The translations under genes were made by a program, and so were the position numbers. The notes under the pieces were generated by a model. That model saw only the letters and a program-made list of their open reading frames with translations, did not search any database and was not told the origin of the DNA. Source: Euglena gracilis (Eukaryota; Euglenida; Euglenophyceae; Euglenales). Taken from it: a stretch of 64,000 nt of DNA. Below are positions 55,455 to 64,000 of the stretch, in pieces (positions within the stretch are counted from its first letter, which is position 1; the number at the start of each line of letters is the position of its first letter). Location: the NCBI GenBank assembly GCA_039621445.1, contig CP154956.1, forward strand, positions 16,595,508 to 16,659,507, written 5' to 3'.

Positions 55455-56794
55455 CTCTTGTGGCAGGTGGGAAGGGGCTGACAAATGAGCCAATACGGGC
55501 TCCAAAACGACAAATTCTTGGGCTACGGTGGCCAGGGCATTGCTTAAAGACCCCAGGATCACCCAATCACCTGGGAGGTGGAGATTCTCATTCCAAGAAA
55601 AATTGCTTCAGTTAATCAGTGTGAAGATGCTGCCGAAACTTTGGCGGGGCAAATTGACTGCAATGGCCCAGGGTCAAAGGGAGGCGGTAACGTGTTGGGG
55701 GGGGGGGGTGGCATAGGAGGACGATTGTAACCATCTTCAAATGCCGTTTGAGGAGGTTTGAGCATCCTCAAAATGTCGTGAAAAAAGTTTGAGGATCCTC
55801 AAGTGCAAATCCATTTAGTTGCAACTCTTTGGAGGTCCTAAAATAATAAAAATCTTTGGTGTCACATATGTCTTGTGTGGGCAACTCCCTTTTTGTTACG
55901 CAATGTGAAGGTGAAACTTGTGAACATCGGTCCTCTGAAACATGTATCCAGGTCCCCCGGCCAGGGGGAGGAAGGCATTCAACAAAAGGAGGGGTAGGAA
56001 CTACCAGACACCAAGCTTTTGAACATAAAGAAGAATTTTCTGTGGATTTGGGAAGGTTCGCGTCAGAGACCGGTGGCTGCACGCAGGCAGACCCTGGGCG
56101 TACCGGGCCCCGTTGAACGCGGTCGTGGCGTCGCGGCCAAAATACTTGGTGAGGATCACCTCCCCGCCGGGGTGGCCCTCGAGGAACTCCCCGACGTCGT
56201 GGACCCAGTCCTCCACCACCACCAGCGGCTGCCCGTCCCGCGCCGCCTGCTCCACCTGCTCCTTCGTCATCGTTGGGATGGGGCTGCCCACAGCGCCCAA
56301 CAACCCCAGGCTTCAGCAAAGTTTGCTGCAGTGAAGGTTCAGTTCGGCAAAAGATTCCAAATAAAATTGGGGATCCAAACAACCTCCATGGGAGTGGATA
56401 CCATGTGGCGGCCATATTGTGGCTCACCCTAAGGGAAACACGTTGTACTGCCATTTGGGGTCATCTTCCACCCCTCCAAAATTGTTTATTTCTTGCAAAT
56501 TTTATGATAGCCGCATGTCTTTCACACCTCTGGGAACTGATCTAGAGGGCACACATGAACACCTATCCCGGAGACCATAATGGGAACCCCTAATCGTTTT
56601 CCAGTTTTGGGGCCAGATGGCCTTTTTCCGCAAAACTTCAAATTTGGCGAGGGCAAAACATTGCTGCGGAGAAATGGGATATACGGCAAAACAGCCACCT
56701 GCCATACTGGACGCGCCAATAGAAAAAGCAGGAACCTCAAATACAAGCAATTGTGAAAGCCTGGCTGGCCCCTCTGAGCTGCGGCTGCGCTCAT
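55351..56794 (-). CDS. Cytochrome b5-domain protein (3 exons)
   Basis: Exons 56736-56794, 56093-56283 and 55351-55454 join in phase (2 then 1) to a protein of about 117 residues. It has the full cytochrome b5 fold sequence: TMTKEQVEQAARDGQPLVVV, WVHDVGEFLEGHPGGEVIL with the first haem-ligand His in HPGG, GRDATTAFNGARY, and the second ligand in NHSRAARALLAKMRV. This HDVxxFLxxHPGG...HSxxAxxLLxxMRV form is closest to the C-terminal haem domain of delta-9 acyl-CoA desaturases. Such domains pass electrons from NADH-cytochrome b5 reductase to membrane oxygenases at the ER. No desaturase histidine box or C-terminal membrane anchor is found. It lies about 1.1 kb downstream of the CER3-like gene on the same strand and could be its electron donor or a fused domain. 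The first exon is the least certain part. Confidence 0.75.
56093..56283 (-). CDS. Cytochrome b5 gene, main haem-domain exon
   Basis: Acceptor GCTGTGGGCAG, 63 full codons, donor CAGG|GTCTGC in phase 1. It encodes SPIPTMTKEQVEQ through HPGG to NGARYAQ. GC content is far above that of the flanking sequence. Confidence 0.9.
56736..56794 (-). CDS. Cytochrome b5 gene, proposed exon 1
   Basis: ATG at 56794 opens MSAAAAQRGQPGFHNCLYL. The donor TTGAG|GTTCCT is phase 2, as the next exon requires. The frame is also open 5' of the ATG back to an acceptor (CACACTGCAG), so this may be an internal exon of a longer, fused gene. Confidence 0.35.
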
Positions 56795-57885
56795 TGGAAA
56801 CGGCCTTGGGGGACCCTGCAGTGTGAATCTGCAGCGCCTGTGCTACGGCATCGGTCAACCGGAAGCCATCCACAGGGTAGACTGAATTTGATCAGCACCC
56901 CCCAGGCCCGTGGGGGGGGGGGGTGGGGCTCAGAGTACCTGCCCGCTGCCTGCTTCCCGCTGCCTGCGGTCGTTGGTCAGCCGCTCTATCATCATTTCAC
57001 CACTCAGATCCAGGGGTTGGATGTGGGTGAATATATGTAGTGACTTACTGACCCTGACCCCTTCCGGGGTTTGACAGTCACAGGGAAATGGATTTTGATC
57101 CTGACAGATGGGCCGAGACCAGAGACGCTGAAAGCCTGTTGATGATTCCCAAGAAGGGGGCGGGGAGAATAATAATACCATCATCATCACCACCATCAGA
57201 TCATCATCCTCCTCCTCCTCCTCAGAGTTGCATAATTGTTGTTATTTCGATTTTGTGGGGTCCCCCCAGGGGTCCAAAATGACTGACAGGTTTTTGGCCC
57301 AAACCCGCCCTGGGGGGGGGGGTGGGAGGGGAAAAAAACTCCCAAGATGCGCTTTTTTGGCCATCTTTGAGGGGGCTAATTTTCCTGGATCCCAGGGTGT
57401 CCCTGGAGGGACGGTGCCAACATGAAGGGGGGGGGGTCACATTCCCCCCACTTCCTCAAAACTGCAAGGCAAAGGGCTGGGTACCAGTCCAAAATCGTTG
57501 TAATATACCTGATTTATCTTTGAGAACAAATCAAAAACATCTCACTTTTATGTCACGTGCATGACTTCTTGGATAAGCATATTTCACATTTTTTTGATGT
57601 TTGGGTATTATTCCACATGAAAAATGTTTAATGATGGCATCAAGAATGAGGGCGGGGAGGAGCCTTTTTTGCATTTCCCAGTGCACAGCGCTGGAATTTT
57701 TTTTTGCAATTCTTGCAACCTGCCAAGGAGGGGGTGGGGTTTTTGGACCCAGGGGGTGGTCAGGACAGGGGGCGGGGCCCCCTACCACATGCCTTAATAC
57801 CGAGGGGTTCCCAGAGACCCCCCCGGCAGTCAGGAAAAAAATGTATGGCGTCTCAAAACAACTAGATAAACATAAAAAAACAAAA
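56795..57885. other. Gap between the CER3-like and cytochrome b5 genes
   Basis: About 1.1 kb with a short ATC/CTC trinucleotide patch near 57.2 kb and poly-G/poly-C tracts. I see no exon. It would be either intergenic (terminator plus promoter) or an intron if the two genes are fused. Confidence 0.4.
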
Positions 57886-58005
57886 TCAGAGGACCAACCC
57901 TGCACTGCTATCTCCAATGCCGTCAAAAACGGGCAGCCTACCCTGGCTGTAGCGCTGTGCTGCCTCCCAGGCAACTTCCACGGCGTCGAGGTCCACCTCG
58001 CCCAC
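57886..58005 (-). CDS. CER3-like gene, last exon
   Basis: Reads VGEVDLDAVEVAWEAAQRYS, aligning with VGAIDVDRIDLVWEAA at the plant C-terminus, then 19 more residues to a stop at 57886-57888. Two GT sites before the stop (CAGG|GTAGGC, and TTG|GTCCTC in phase 0) could be donors to a further exon. Confidence 0.85.
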   Translation of the reverse strand: MGEVDLDAVEVAWEAAQRYSQGRLPVFDGIGDSSAGLVL

Positions 58006-61000
58006 CTCGGAGCAAGGCATCCCAATGGTGAAACAGGGAAAGCACCCATCAACTTTTTTTTGACCTGATATCTGCTCGATCGGCAAATCTCCGCTAAATC
58101 ACCGCTAAATGGAAAGCAGAGTTCTTGAACGGTGAACAACAGGACAGCGTTGACAAGGGGCAGAAGTAGGCTGGCTTCCCCGACGGGTTCCGAGGGGTAA
58201 AAGCAGCCGACCAGCGCAGGGCAGCCTTGGCCGTGGTGCTGCCAGCCTTCCAGGGCGTGGACGATGGTGCCCACGTGGCAGGCGTGGAACACCCAGCGGT
58301 CCAGGTCCGCGGTGCAGTTGCCCAGCCCCTGGACGCGGGCCGGGTCGACCGCCAGGCAGCCAATGTTGAGGTCAGGCTGTTTTTTTTACCAACCCCGGGG
58401 GGGGGGTCCGGAGTGCCCTTGAGTGCCTGCCCAGGCAGGCACTACCCCCCCCCCCGGGTGGGGTCGGCACCCGACCAAAATACAGCCTGGTTGAGGTACG
58501 TCACGTCCGTGCGGATGAACTGCGGCGGCGGGAAGCAGAAGTAGAGCAGCTTGGCGCCCTTGGGGGCGTGGCCAGGAGGACTGGAATTGCGGCGCCGGGG
58601 GGGGGGGGGGGGGGGCCCAAAATGGCCCGCTCGGCACCAAACGTGCCTTTTTTCAACAAAAAAAAAAGTCTGAAGAAATTAATTTGGGGCTTATGCTGAC
58701 CAAGCCCTCAAGGGGGAGGGCCACCCAGGAGGGTGGTCGGAAGTGACTGACTGGCTTTCAAAAATCATTTATTAAAAAACATTTCTTATGAGTGCAGTTA
58801 TTCCTTTTTTTAAAAAAACCACGTCTTTGCATCTTTCGCACCCTTGGGGGTTGCATGGCACACAAAAGGTCGGCACCCACTAAACATCATGGCATGATCG
58901 CAATACATTACCATGAAGAGATTGCTTACCCCCCCAAAAAACTCACTATAGGGAGGAAAACTGCGATAAATCTGAAAATTTCTCTATGTTTTCCTTCCGA
59001 AAGAATGCAGAAAAATCAGAAGTTTACTGCAAAAAAATGCACGGCATTGATTTATCCCCTCCCTTACCTGTAGTGGTCTTCAAGCACCACAGTTCCTTCA
59101 TTGAAGCAAAAGATGATAATGAGGGGGTTGACGATAGTAAACCCCCCCAAAAATAAGTCCGGGGTCTATTTCATGGGTCGGTTGCTGGAAAGCCCGAGGG
59201 GGGGAATTTTTTTTGATTTTCAACGGGAATTTTTGCTTCAAAAACCTCCCAAAATCAAAATTTTGAGAAAATGTTGAAAATTTGGAAAGTGTGAAAAATG
59301 GGGGTTTGGGGGGTTTTGGGGGAGACCTCCTACCTCCCACCCCCCTGTCCAACGACCACTAATGTTCGTCTCTGACCGGGGGGGCGGTCGCTAAAATGGC
59401 CAATGTTCGTCTCCGACCAGGGGGGGGTGGCCGTTAGACAAGCGAGGTGGACCCCAAGTCGGAGGAAAATTAACCATAGATGGGGGTATATGGCCATTTT
59501 TGGGCTGTTTTTGGCCATTTATGCTATTTCTTGACTACGGTTGGCCACTCTTGGCCATTTTTGGACATTTTTTGGGGCACTTTTGGGAATTTTAAGGCAT
59601 TTTTGACCGCTTTTCGCCATGTTTGGTCGCTTTTGACCACTTTGGCAACTGTTGGCCACACTTTGGCCCCCTTTGCCCATTTTTGGCCACTTTAGGCTGT
59701 TTTTTGGTTACTTTTGCCCATTTTTGCCTTATTTTTGCGATTTTTGGCAACTTTTTGGGCACCTTTGGCCATCCTTTGGCCATTTTAGGCCATTTTGGGC
59801 TATTTTTGACTGTTTTTAGCCAACTTTTAGCAATTTTGGCCGAACCAATGTCGTACACAAAAAGATCGTCTCTGACCGGGGGGGTGGTCGTTAGACAAGC
59901 CCGGTCGTTGGACAAGGGGGGGGGAGGTATATGGGTCCCAAAAATGGGTCAAAAATATACCCGGCGTCAAAGGCGCCGGAAAAAAATTTGGGGGGTCCAA
60001 AAATTGGTGCTCCCGGAAATATGGGAAGAGGTGGTGGGGGTGGGGGCGACCCCCCCACCCACCATATGCAGGGGGTGGGTCGACCCCCCCCCCCACCCAC
60101 CACCCTGGCTGTTTAGCCGATTCCTGTTCTGCCCTGGGGGGGGCGCTGTCGGTCAGATTATAACCCGGCCGAAGGCTGGGCCAGAAGCTTTTTTCAGGAA
60201 TATTCGACCGATTTTGGCTGGATTTTGGGTGGGTGGGTGGATGGGTGGGTGGGCGGGTTGACCCCCCAGGGGGGAGGGTCGTGGGTGTATGGGTTTTCGA
60301 GAAAAAAAAAGTAGTTGGCGGGTTTGGGCCCGGGGAAAAGTGCCCACCGGCCCAGCGACCCCAACCCGCCCACCCACCCACTCTAATCTCCCCCTGGGGG
60401 GTGGGTCACACAGGTGTTAAATGAATCTATGGTCCCAAACTTCCTGGGTGTTCAAGGAATCCTTGTTGGCAATCCTACTCTCTGCATCATCGGAGCCAGA
60501 CCATCTGTTCTTCGTCGATTGGGAAAAATTTTTTATCGATATAGTTTTGGAATGGCAATTTCATTTTCCATGTGTTTTCAGAAAACAGTGGCAAATGCCC
60601 ATCAGGCCCCTCCTGTCTGTAGTGCTGGTCTTTCGTGCTGATCCACTTGCCCACCAGCCACGTTGCGCACGCCTTGCCGTCCGCCACTGACGTACACCGA
60701 ATGAGCCGCGACGCAGCGTTGCCCTCTGGGTCCGCTGCAGCCACTTGGCGGAAGGGGGCAGATGGATGTCGAATTGATCAGCTTCAACCCCGGGGGGGGG
60801 GAATACTGGCCATCAGAAAAATTGCAGAAAGAATGCGGAAAAATTCTTGAAAACTTGACATCGGGAGTGCAAATATTCTGTGGGAGGGAATTGCATATTT
60901 TCCAGGATTGCACCTCTATTTTTTGAGACGTCATTCACGTTCTTTTTTAAAAAAAACAATCCAAGAACATTGTATTAAATTGGTCTATTATTGGGAGCAG

Positions 61001-63528
61001 ATGATTACAAAAAATATGATTTTTTTTGGCCAAAAAAAAACAGAAAAATCTGGCACAAAACGCGGAATTTTCCAAGTTGGAATGATTTACCAGCTGAAAT
61101 GAAATAAAAACCCAAAAAAGGCAAAAACTGCAAAGTTGCAAGAAGTACCTCCCCCCCAAGCCCAATGAACACTAGGTGACAATCTGGACGGTCCGAACGG
61201 GGGGGGGGGGCGTTCATTAGACATGGGTGTTCACTAATTCTGTCACCTTCTCAGTGTAGCTTTGAAACGTGCATAAACAGTGCACGCGTAATCGCTCAAC
61301 AATGAACGGCAAATGCATACCAGTTTGTTTCCAGACGGTCAAATGTTACCACCAAAAGAAAACTGGGAGGAACTCGTCTGACAAGCAACAAAGGAATATT
61401 TCCTTGCCGACGCAAAAAAAGCATATGGTGACAATCTAGACGGGGCAAGGGTGTTCATTGGGCTTGGGGGGCAAAAGGAAGCAGCAAAAAAAAGCATCAC
61501 TTGCGCTTCCTTGTGATCATTCGGAAATGCCCCGGACTCTTTGCATCCTCCATATCAAATTTGTGCAAACTAATGGAAAAATTCGCAGAAAAATTGTGGA
61601 TTGTGGATCCCTGCCGTTTTCGAAATTCTTCGCCATTTCACCAAAAAAACGATCTTGTCAAGGTTTCATGAAAATGAAGTGGAATCAAGAAAGGCGATCT
61701 AACATGGAGCCCTTGGAACGCCCTGTTCAATGCATATCACTTTTGCCCTGAAGTTTGCCCCCGTCCCAATACAAACATAAACACAAACCAACACAAACAT
61801 GAAATTCTGCTGTAAATATCAATCCCCTGAACGGGCACAGACTTGTTGAAACCGTTCTTCTGAAGATGTGACCATCAATACCCGAATACCCTTCAGCGCC
61901 AAGATGGTGGCGGGGCCCTGTTCTCATGGGAAAGCAAGTGCCAGGAACAGGGGCCCGCCTGCAAGCCACGGCGCAGCCGACTTTGGAGGTGCAACCCACC
62001 AACAGCACCTCGGGCAGGGCTGTATGGGAAGGCTTGGGGGGGGGAGGGGCCAGGGGGGCTCAGCCAGGACCCCCCCCCCCAGGTCACGAAGCTTAAAAAA
62101 ATCCTCTGGGTCAGATGGGGGGCCTTTGAAGAAATTGCACAGTGTTCTCACCACCGACAGGATTTCGAGGATTCCCGTTCAGCCCTGACCTCGGGGGTCC
62201 CGGGGGGGACAGAGTGGAGCACCGTGGCGGCCGTGAGGGTGTTACCGTGGACCACTCGCACCCGCAGGTGGGGGAGGTTCTTGACAACGTCCTTCCCGCC
62301 CCCGTTGAGCCACTCCGCCTTGTTGAACGCCCCAAGCCCGATCACCTGCAGGCCCCGGGCGTCGGTGGCAGAGACGGTATCCGCTGCCCTCGCCAGCCGC
62401 ATTTTCTCAAGCCTCACACCCACTCCATCCACATCCACAAGAGGGAGAAACACCGGCCGAAACGCACGGTGGCCGAGGTGCCAGATGCCCGTGCCTTTTT
62501 TTTCACATATCCGACACCTTGGAAAAGATTGCCCCCCTCCCTGCCCACTGACCGGGTTCCAACAACCCCCGATCAGGGGGTCATACGCACCCCCTGACCT
62601 TGCAACCTGGGGCGCATTCCCTCTTTTTAGGTCACCGACAACCCCCAACCAGGGGGTGGTCGTGGGCACCCCGTGATGTGCAACGCCAACTGGGGATCGT
62701 TTGGTATGTAGGGGTGGTCGGTGGGTGTGGGGGAGAGTAAACCTCCCCCATATAACCCCCCCCCCCCAAACACAACTCCCCCAGCGGTCCAACTACGGGA
62801 TCCGAGCTATAACCCCCGACAAAAAAAGGAGGGAATTCTGGGATTGCGAAATTCATGGACAAGGTTATTTGGCTTTGCAAAGATGGGCACTGAAAAATGT
62901 GGAAATGGAAATCTCATGAAAATACCAAAAAAAATCATCAAAATTAGCAATATGCTTAAAAGTGAGGGGGGAAAGGGCATTTCTTTTGCACTATCCAGCG
63001 CACAGGGCCAGAAGAAAAATTTTTGCTGTGTTTGGAACCTGCCCCAAAGTCCCGAAAAAATCCTGAGCCATAACCCCCTCAGCCCTGGACTTCGGGCGAA
63101 AAAATAATACTAAATAGTGCCAATAATAATAATACTTAGGGGGGGGGGGCACTTTCTGCACCATTCGGCCACGTTGGCGCCCCAAAACGAATGGTTTAAC
63201 AAGATGTTTAAGAACGGATAACCCATCAAAACGACTCTCCAGATCGTGAGGAAAGTACTCTTGATGAGGAAGGTGTTACATATCCCATCAAGCATGCAAA
63301 AGCTGCCAAAAACGTTGGCCCGCAAACACAAAAATTTCACCACACAACTGATGTCAGGGCTGAGGACGACGTAGAAACCCTCTGCTCGGCTTGCTTGACC
63401 GCGTCCTCCACCAGGCTGGCAATCACCTTTTGCTCCGCCGGCCCCTGCAGGTACTGGTAGGCGAAGCGCGGGATGCCCCACTGCTCCAGCACCACATACT
63501 CCCCCTTCGCCCTCCGGAACCAGGGGTT
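57886..63528 (-). CDS. CER3/WAX2-like wax-biosynthesis protein, C-terminal part (5' end outside window)
   Basis: Seven minus-strand exons reproduce the C-terminal half of plant CER3 (WAX2/YRE) in order: EQWGIPRFAYQYLQGP, VIGLGAFNKAEWLNGGG, LRVRVVHGNTLTAATVLHSV, VLLVGCTSKVG, ATWLVGKWIST, FCFPPPQFIRTDVTYLNQ, VQGLGNC, VFHACHVGTIVHALEGWQHH, and VDLDAVEVAWEAA. NGGG plus VRVVHGNTLTAA and the HACH...HxLEGWxHH signature favour CER3 over CER1. In plants CER3 acts with CER1 and cytochrome b5 in the ER, converting very-long-chain acyl-CoA to alkanes. CER3 is thought to make the aldehyde intermediate. The N-terminal fatty-acid-hydroxylase-like membrane region must lie beyond 64,000, so its histidine boxes cannot be checked. 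All proposed introns but the first keep phase with good homology; the first may hide about four residues. The algal role could be alkane, wax or other lipid synthesis. Confidence 0.88.
58212..58376 (-). CDS. CER3-like gene, sixth exon in window
   Basis: Acceptor GGTAAAAAAAACAG. It reads VQGLGNCTADLDRWVFHACH then VGTIVHALEGWQHHG, the most diagnostic CER3 block. The donor CTG|GTCGGC keeps phase 0, though an earlier cut would fit the alignment equally well. Confidence 0.9.
58484..58580 (-). CDS. CER3-like gene, fifth exon in window
   Basis: Acceptor GCCGCAATTCCAG, phase 2. It reads PPGHAPKGAKLLYFCFPPPQ and FIRTDVTYLNQA, matching APxGTHFHQFVVPPIxxxRRNCTYGDLA. Donor GCT|GTATTT. Confidence 0.85.
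58581..60607. other. CER3-like intron containing a C-tract element
   Basis: Intron between the fourth and fifth in-window exons. It contains the TIR element at 59331-59929 and, near 60.0-60.4 kb, mirrored poly-C/poly-G tracts with GGGTGGGTGGG repeats. No other exon seen. Confidence 0.5.
59331..59929. mobile_element. C-tract-ended TIR element in a CER3-like intron
   Basis: The ends are TACCTCCCACCCCCCTGTCCAACGACC and the inverse GGTCGTTGGACAAGGGGGGG...GGAGGTA, read as aligned blocks. A second inverted pair, TTCGTCTCTGACCGGGGGGG/GGTCG, sits inside. The middle is a degenerate TGGCCATTTTTGG repeat. About 600 bp, no coding capacity. Confidence 0.65.
60608..60743 (-). CDS. CER3-like gene, fourth exon in window
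   Basis: Reads DPEGNAASRLIRCTSVADGK, then CATWLVGKWISTKDQHY, matching NLVQVTK...CKTWIVGKWLTPREQSW. The 3' edge is either a GC donor at 60607 or GT at 60586; both give phase 2. The acceptor is at 60743 or 60734. Confidence 0.75.
61146..61471. mobile_element. C-tract-ended short TIR element in a CER3-like intron
   Basis: The left end TACCTCCCCCCCAAGCCCA continues ATGAACACTAGGTGACAATC. The right end has GTGACAATCTAGACGGGGCA and GTGTTCATTGGGCTTGGGGG. The inner GGTGACAATCT motif is direct rather than inverted. About 325 bp. Confidence 0.55.
61882..62008 (-). CDS. CER3-like gene, third exon in window
   Basis: Acceptor CTGCCCGAG. It opens VLLVGCTSKVGCAVACRR, equivalent to [21 protein letters not shown]. 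The donor TCGG|GTATTG (phase 1) is chosen for phase. The segment after CRR is not clearly conserved. Confidence 0.65.
62190..62345 (-). CDS. CER3-like gene, second exon in window
   Basis: Reads VIGLGAFNKAEWLNGGG, then LPHLRVRVVHGNTLTAATVL. Donor GAG|GTCAGG, phase 0. The 5' edge is uncertain: the frame is open further, with ARGLQ directly before VIGLG where plants have LGVK, so the true acceptor may be near 62402. Confidence 0.88.
63379..63528 (-). CDS. CER3-like gene, first exon in window
   Basis: Acceptor CGTCTTTAACAG, 50 codons in phase 0, donor AGG|GTTTCT. It reads NPWFRRAKGEYVVLEQWGIP and then YQYLQGPAEQKV, aligning with the QTWVIPRYxxQY region of CER3. Confidence 0.88.
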
Positions 63529-63736
63529 CTGTTAAAGACGCCGGGGAAAAAGAGGGAGGAGGGTGAGTGAGGTCAACCCCTGTCAGGTCCTGACCTTAGG
63601 GGAGGGGGAGGGTCGACCTCCCCTGGGGAAATAAATTTTTCCAAGGGGATTCAAAAAAAGTGCCTGAAAATTGTGTTTTTAAGTGCTTTATTTGTGTTTA
63701 ATTGTGATTCATTCTTTCAATAAATTGACAAATGAC

Positions 63737-63779
<43 letters not shown>

Positions 63780-64000
63780 CGTATGTGTATGTGTATGTGT
63801 ATATATAATATATATGCCCCTCCCCTTGTGGAAGCTCAACGCTCACTGAACATCCTGGCTGCCAGCTGGACCGGGATGGTACAGCAAAAAAAAACAAACA
63901 AATTCAGCTGGGAAGCCATTTATTAAACCAAAACTTTGAGGAAAAGCCCCCAAAGACCTCAAAAACATCACTTTGGACCAAATTTTGCCCATTCCTTTCA
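63529..64000. other. Right-edge sequence, probably CER3-like intron
   Basis: Contains the microsatellite and AT-rich sequence. No exon matching the missing N-terminal CER3 region is visible before the window ends. Confidence 0.5.
63741..63815. repeat. (AT)/(GT) microsatellite
   Basis: ATATATAT followed by GT repeats and ATATAATATAT, in the CER3-like gene's upstream intron. Confidence 0.9.

Noticed and set aside
55351-57885. A complete cytochrome b5-containing delta-9 acyl-CoA desaturase
   Set aside because: The b5 domain fits that family, but no histidine box (HxxxxH, HxxHH) is found on the minus strand between the CER3-like stop and the b5 exon.
57531-58292. 253-codon minus-strand frame across the end of the CER3-like gene
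   Set aside because: It contains the true sixth exon in its first part but runs on through the intron. The last exon is in a different frame, as shown by VDLDAVEVAWEAA.

Overview
The window is nuclear DNA of a eukaryote. Short GC-rich exons (about 30-200 bp) are scattered through AT/homopolymer-rich introns of up to about 5 kb. Poly-G/poly-C tracts, microsatellites and inverted-repeat elements make up most of the bases. Two of the genes have their clearest relatives in plants: a zinc-induced-facilitator-like (ZIFL) transporter and a CER3/WAX2-like wax protein. I therefore lean towards a photosynthetic protist or alga, probably green-lineage, but the species cannot be read from the sequence. 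Splice donors are weak (GT, often without the AG|GTRAGT context, and possibly some GC), so exon edges come from reading frame, intron phase and homology. Phases agree across nearly all the joins I propose.

Layout. (1) About 0.7-12.5 kb, + strand: an unrecognised gene with at least five phase-consistent exons encoding a charged, helix-prone then Pro/Ser-rich protein. (2) 13.5-36.1 kb, + strand: a 13-exon ZIFL-type major facilitator transporter, complete or nearly so. Its introns carry most of the transposable elements seen here. (3) 36.1-55.3 kb: about 19 kb with no convincing gene, built from foldback/TIR elements, tandem arrays and a possible decayed LINE. (4) 55.35-56.79 kb, - strand: a small cytochrome b5-domain gene in three exons. 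(5) 57.89-63.53 kb, - strand: the C-terminal half of a CER3/WAX2-like gene in seven exons. Its 5' part lies beyond the right edge.

The main biological point is the tandem, same-strand placement of a CER3-like gene and a cytochrome b5 gene about 1.1 kb apart. In Arabidopsis, CER1, CER3 and cytochrome b5 form the complex that makes very-long-chain alkanes. Here two of those partners are neighbours. A phase-compatible splice that would skip the CER3 stop also exists, so a CER3-cytochrome b5 fusion is possible.

The main structural point is a set of apparently non-autonomous elements with poly-C/poly-G termini followed by variants of TGTCCAACGAC. They are sometimes nested in each other or inserted in microsatellites. 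Larger TIR elements (TTAGGCGGCC ends, TTTTTTAAGG arrays, AAAATGGCCTA arrays, CACGAACAAT arrays) accompany them. I saw no rRNA or tRNA gene, no CRISPR array and no intact transposase.
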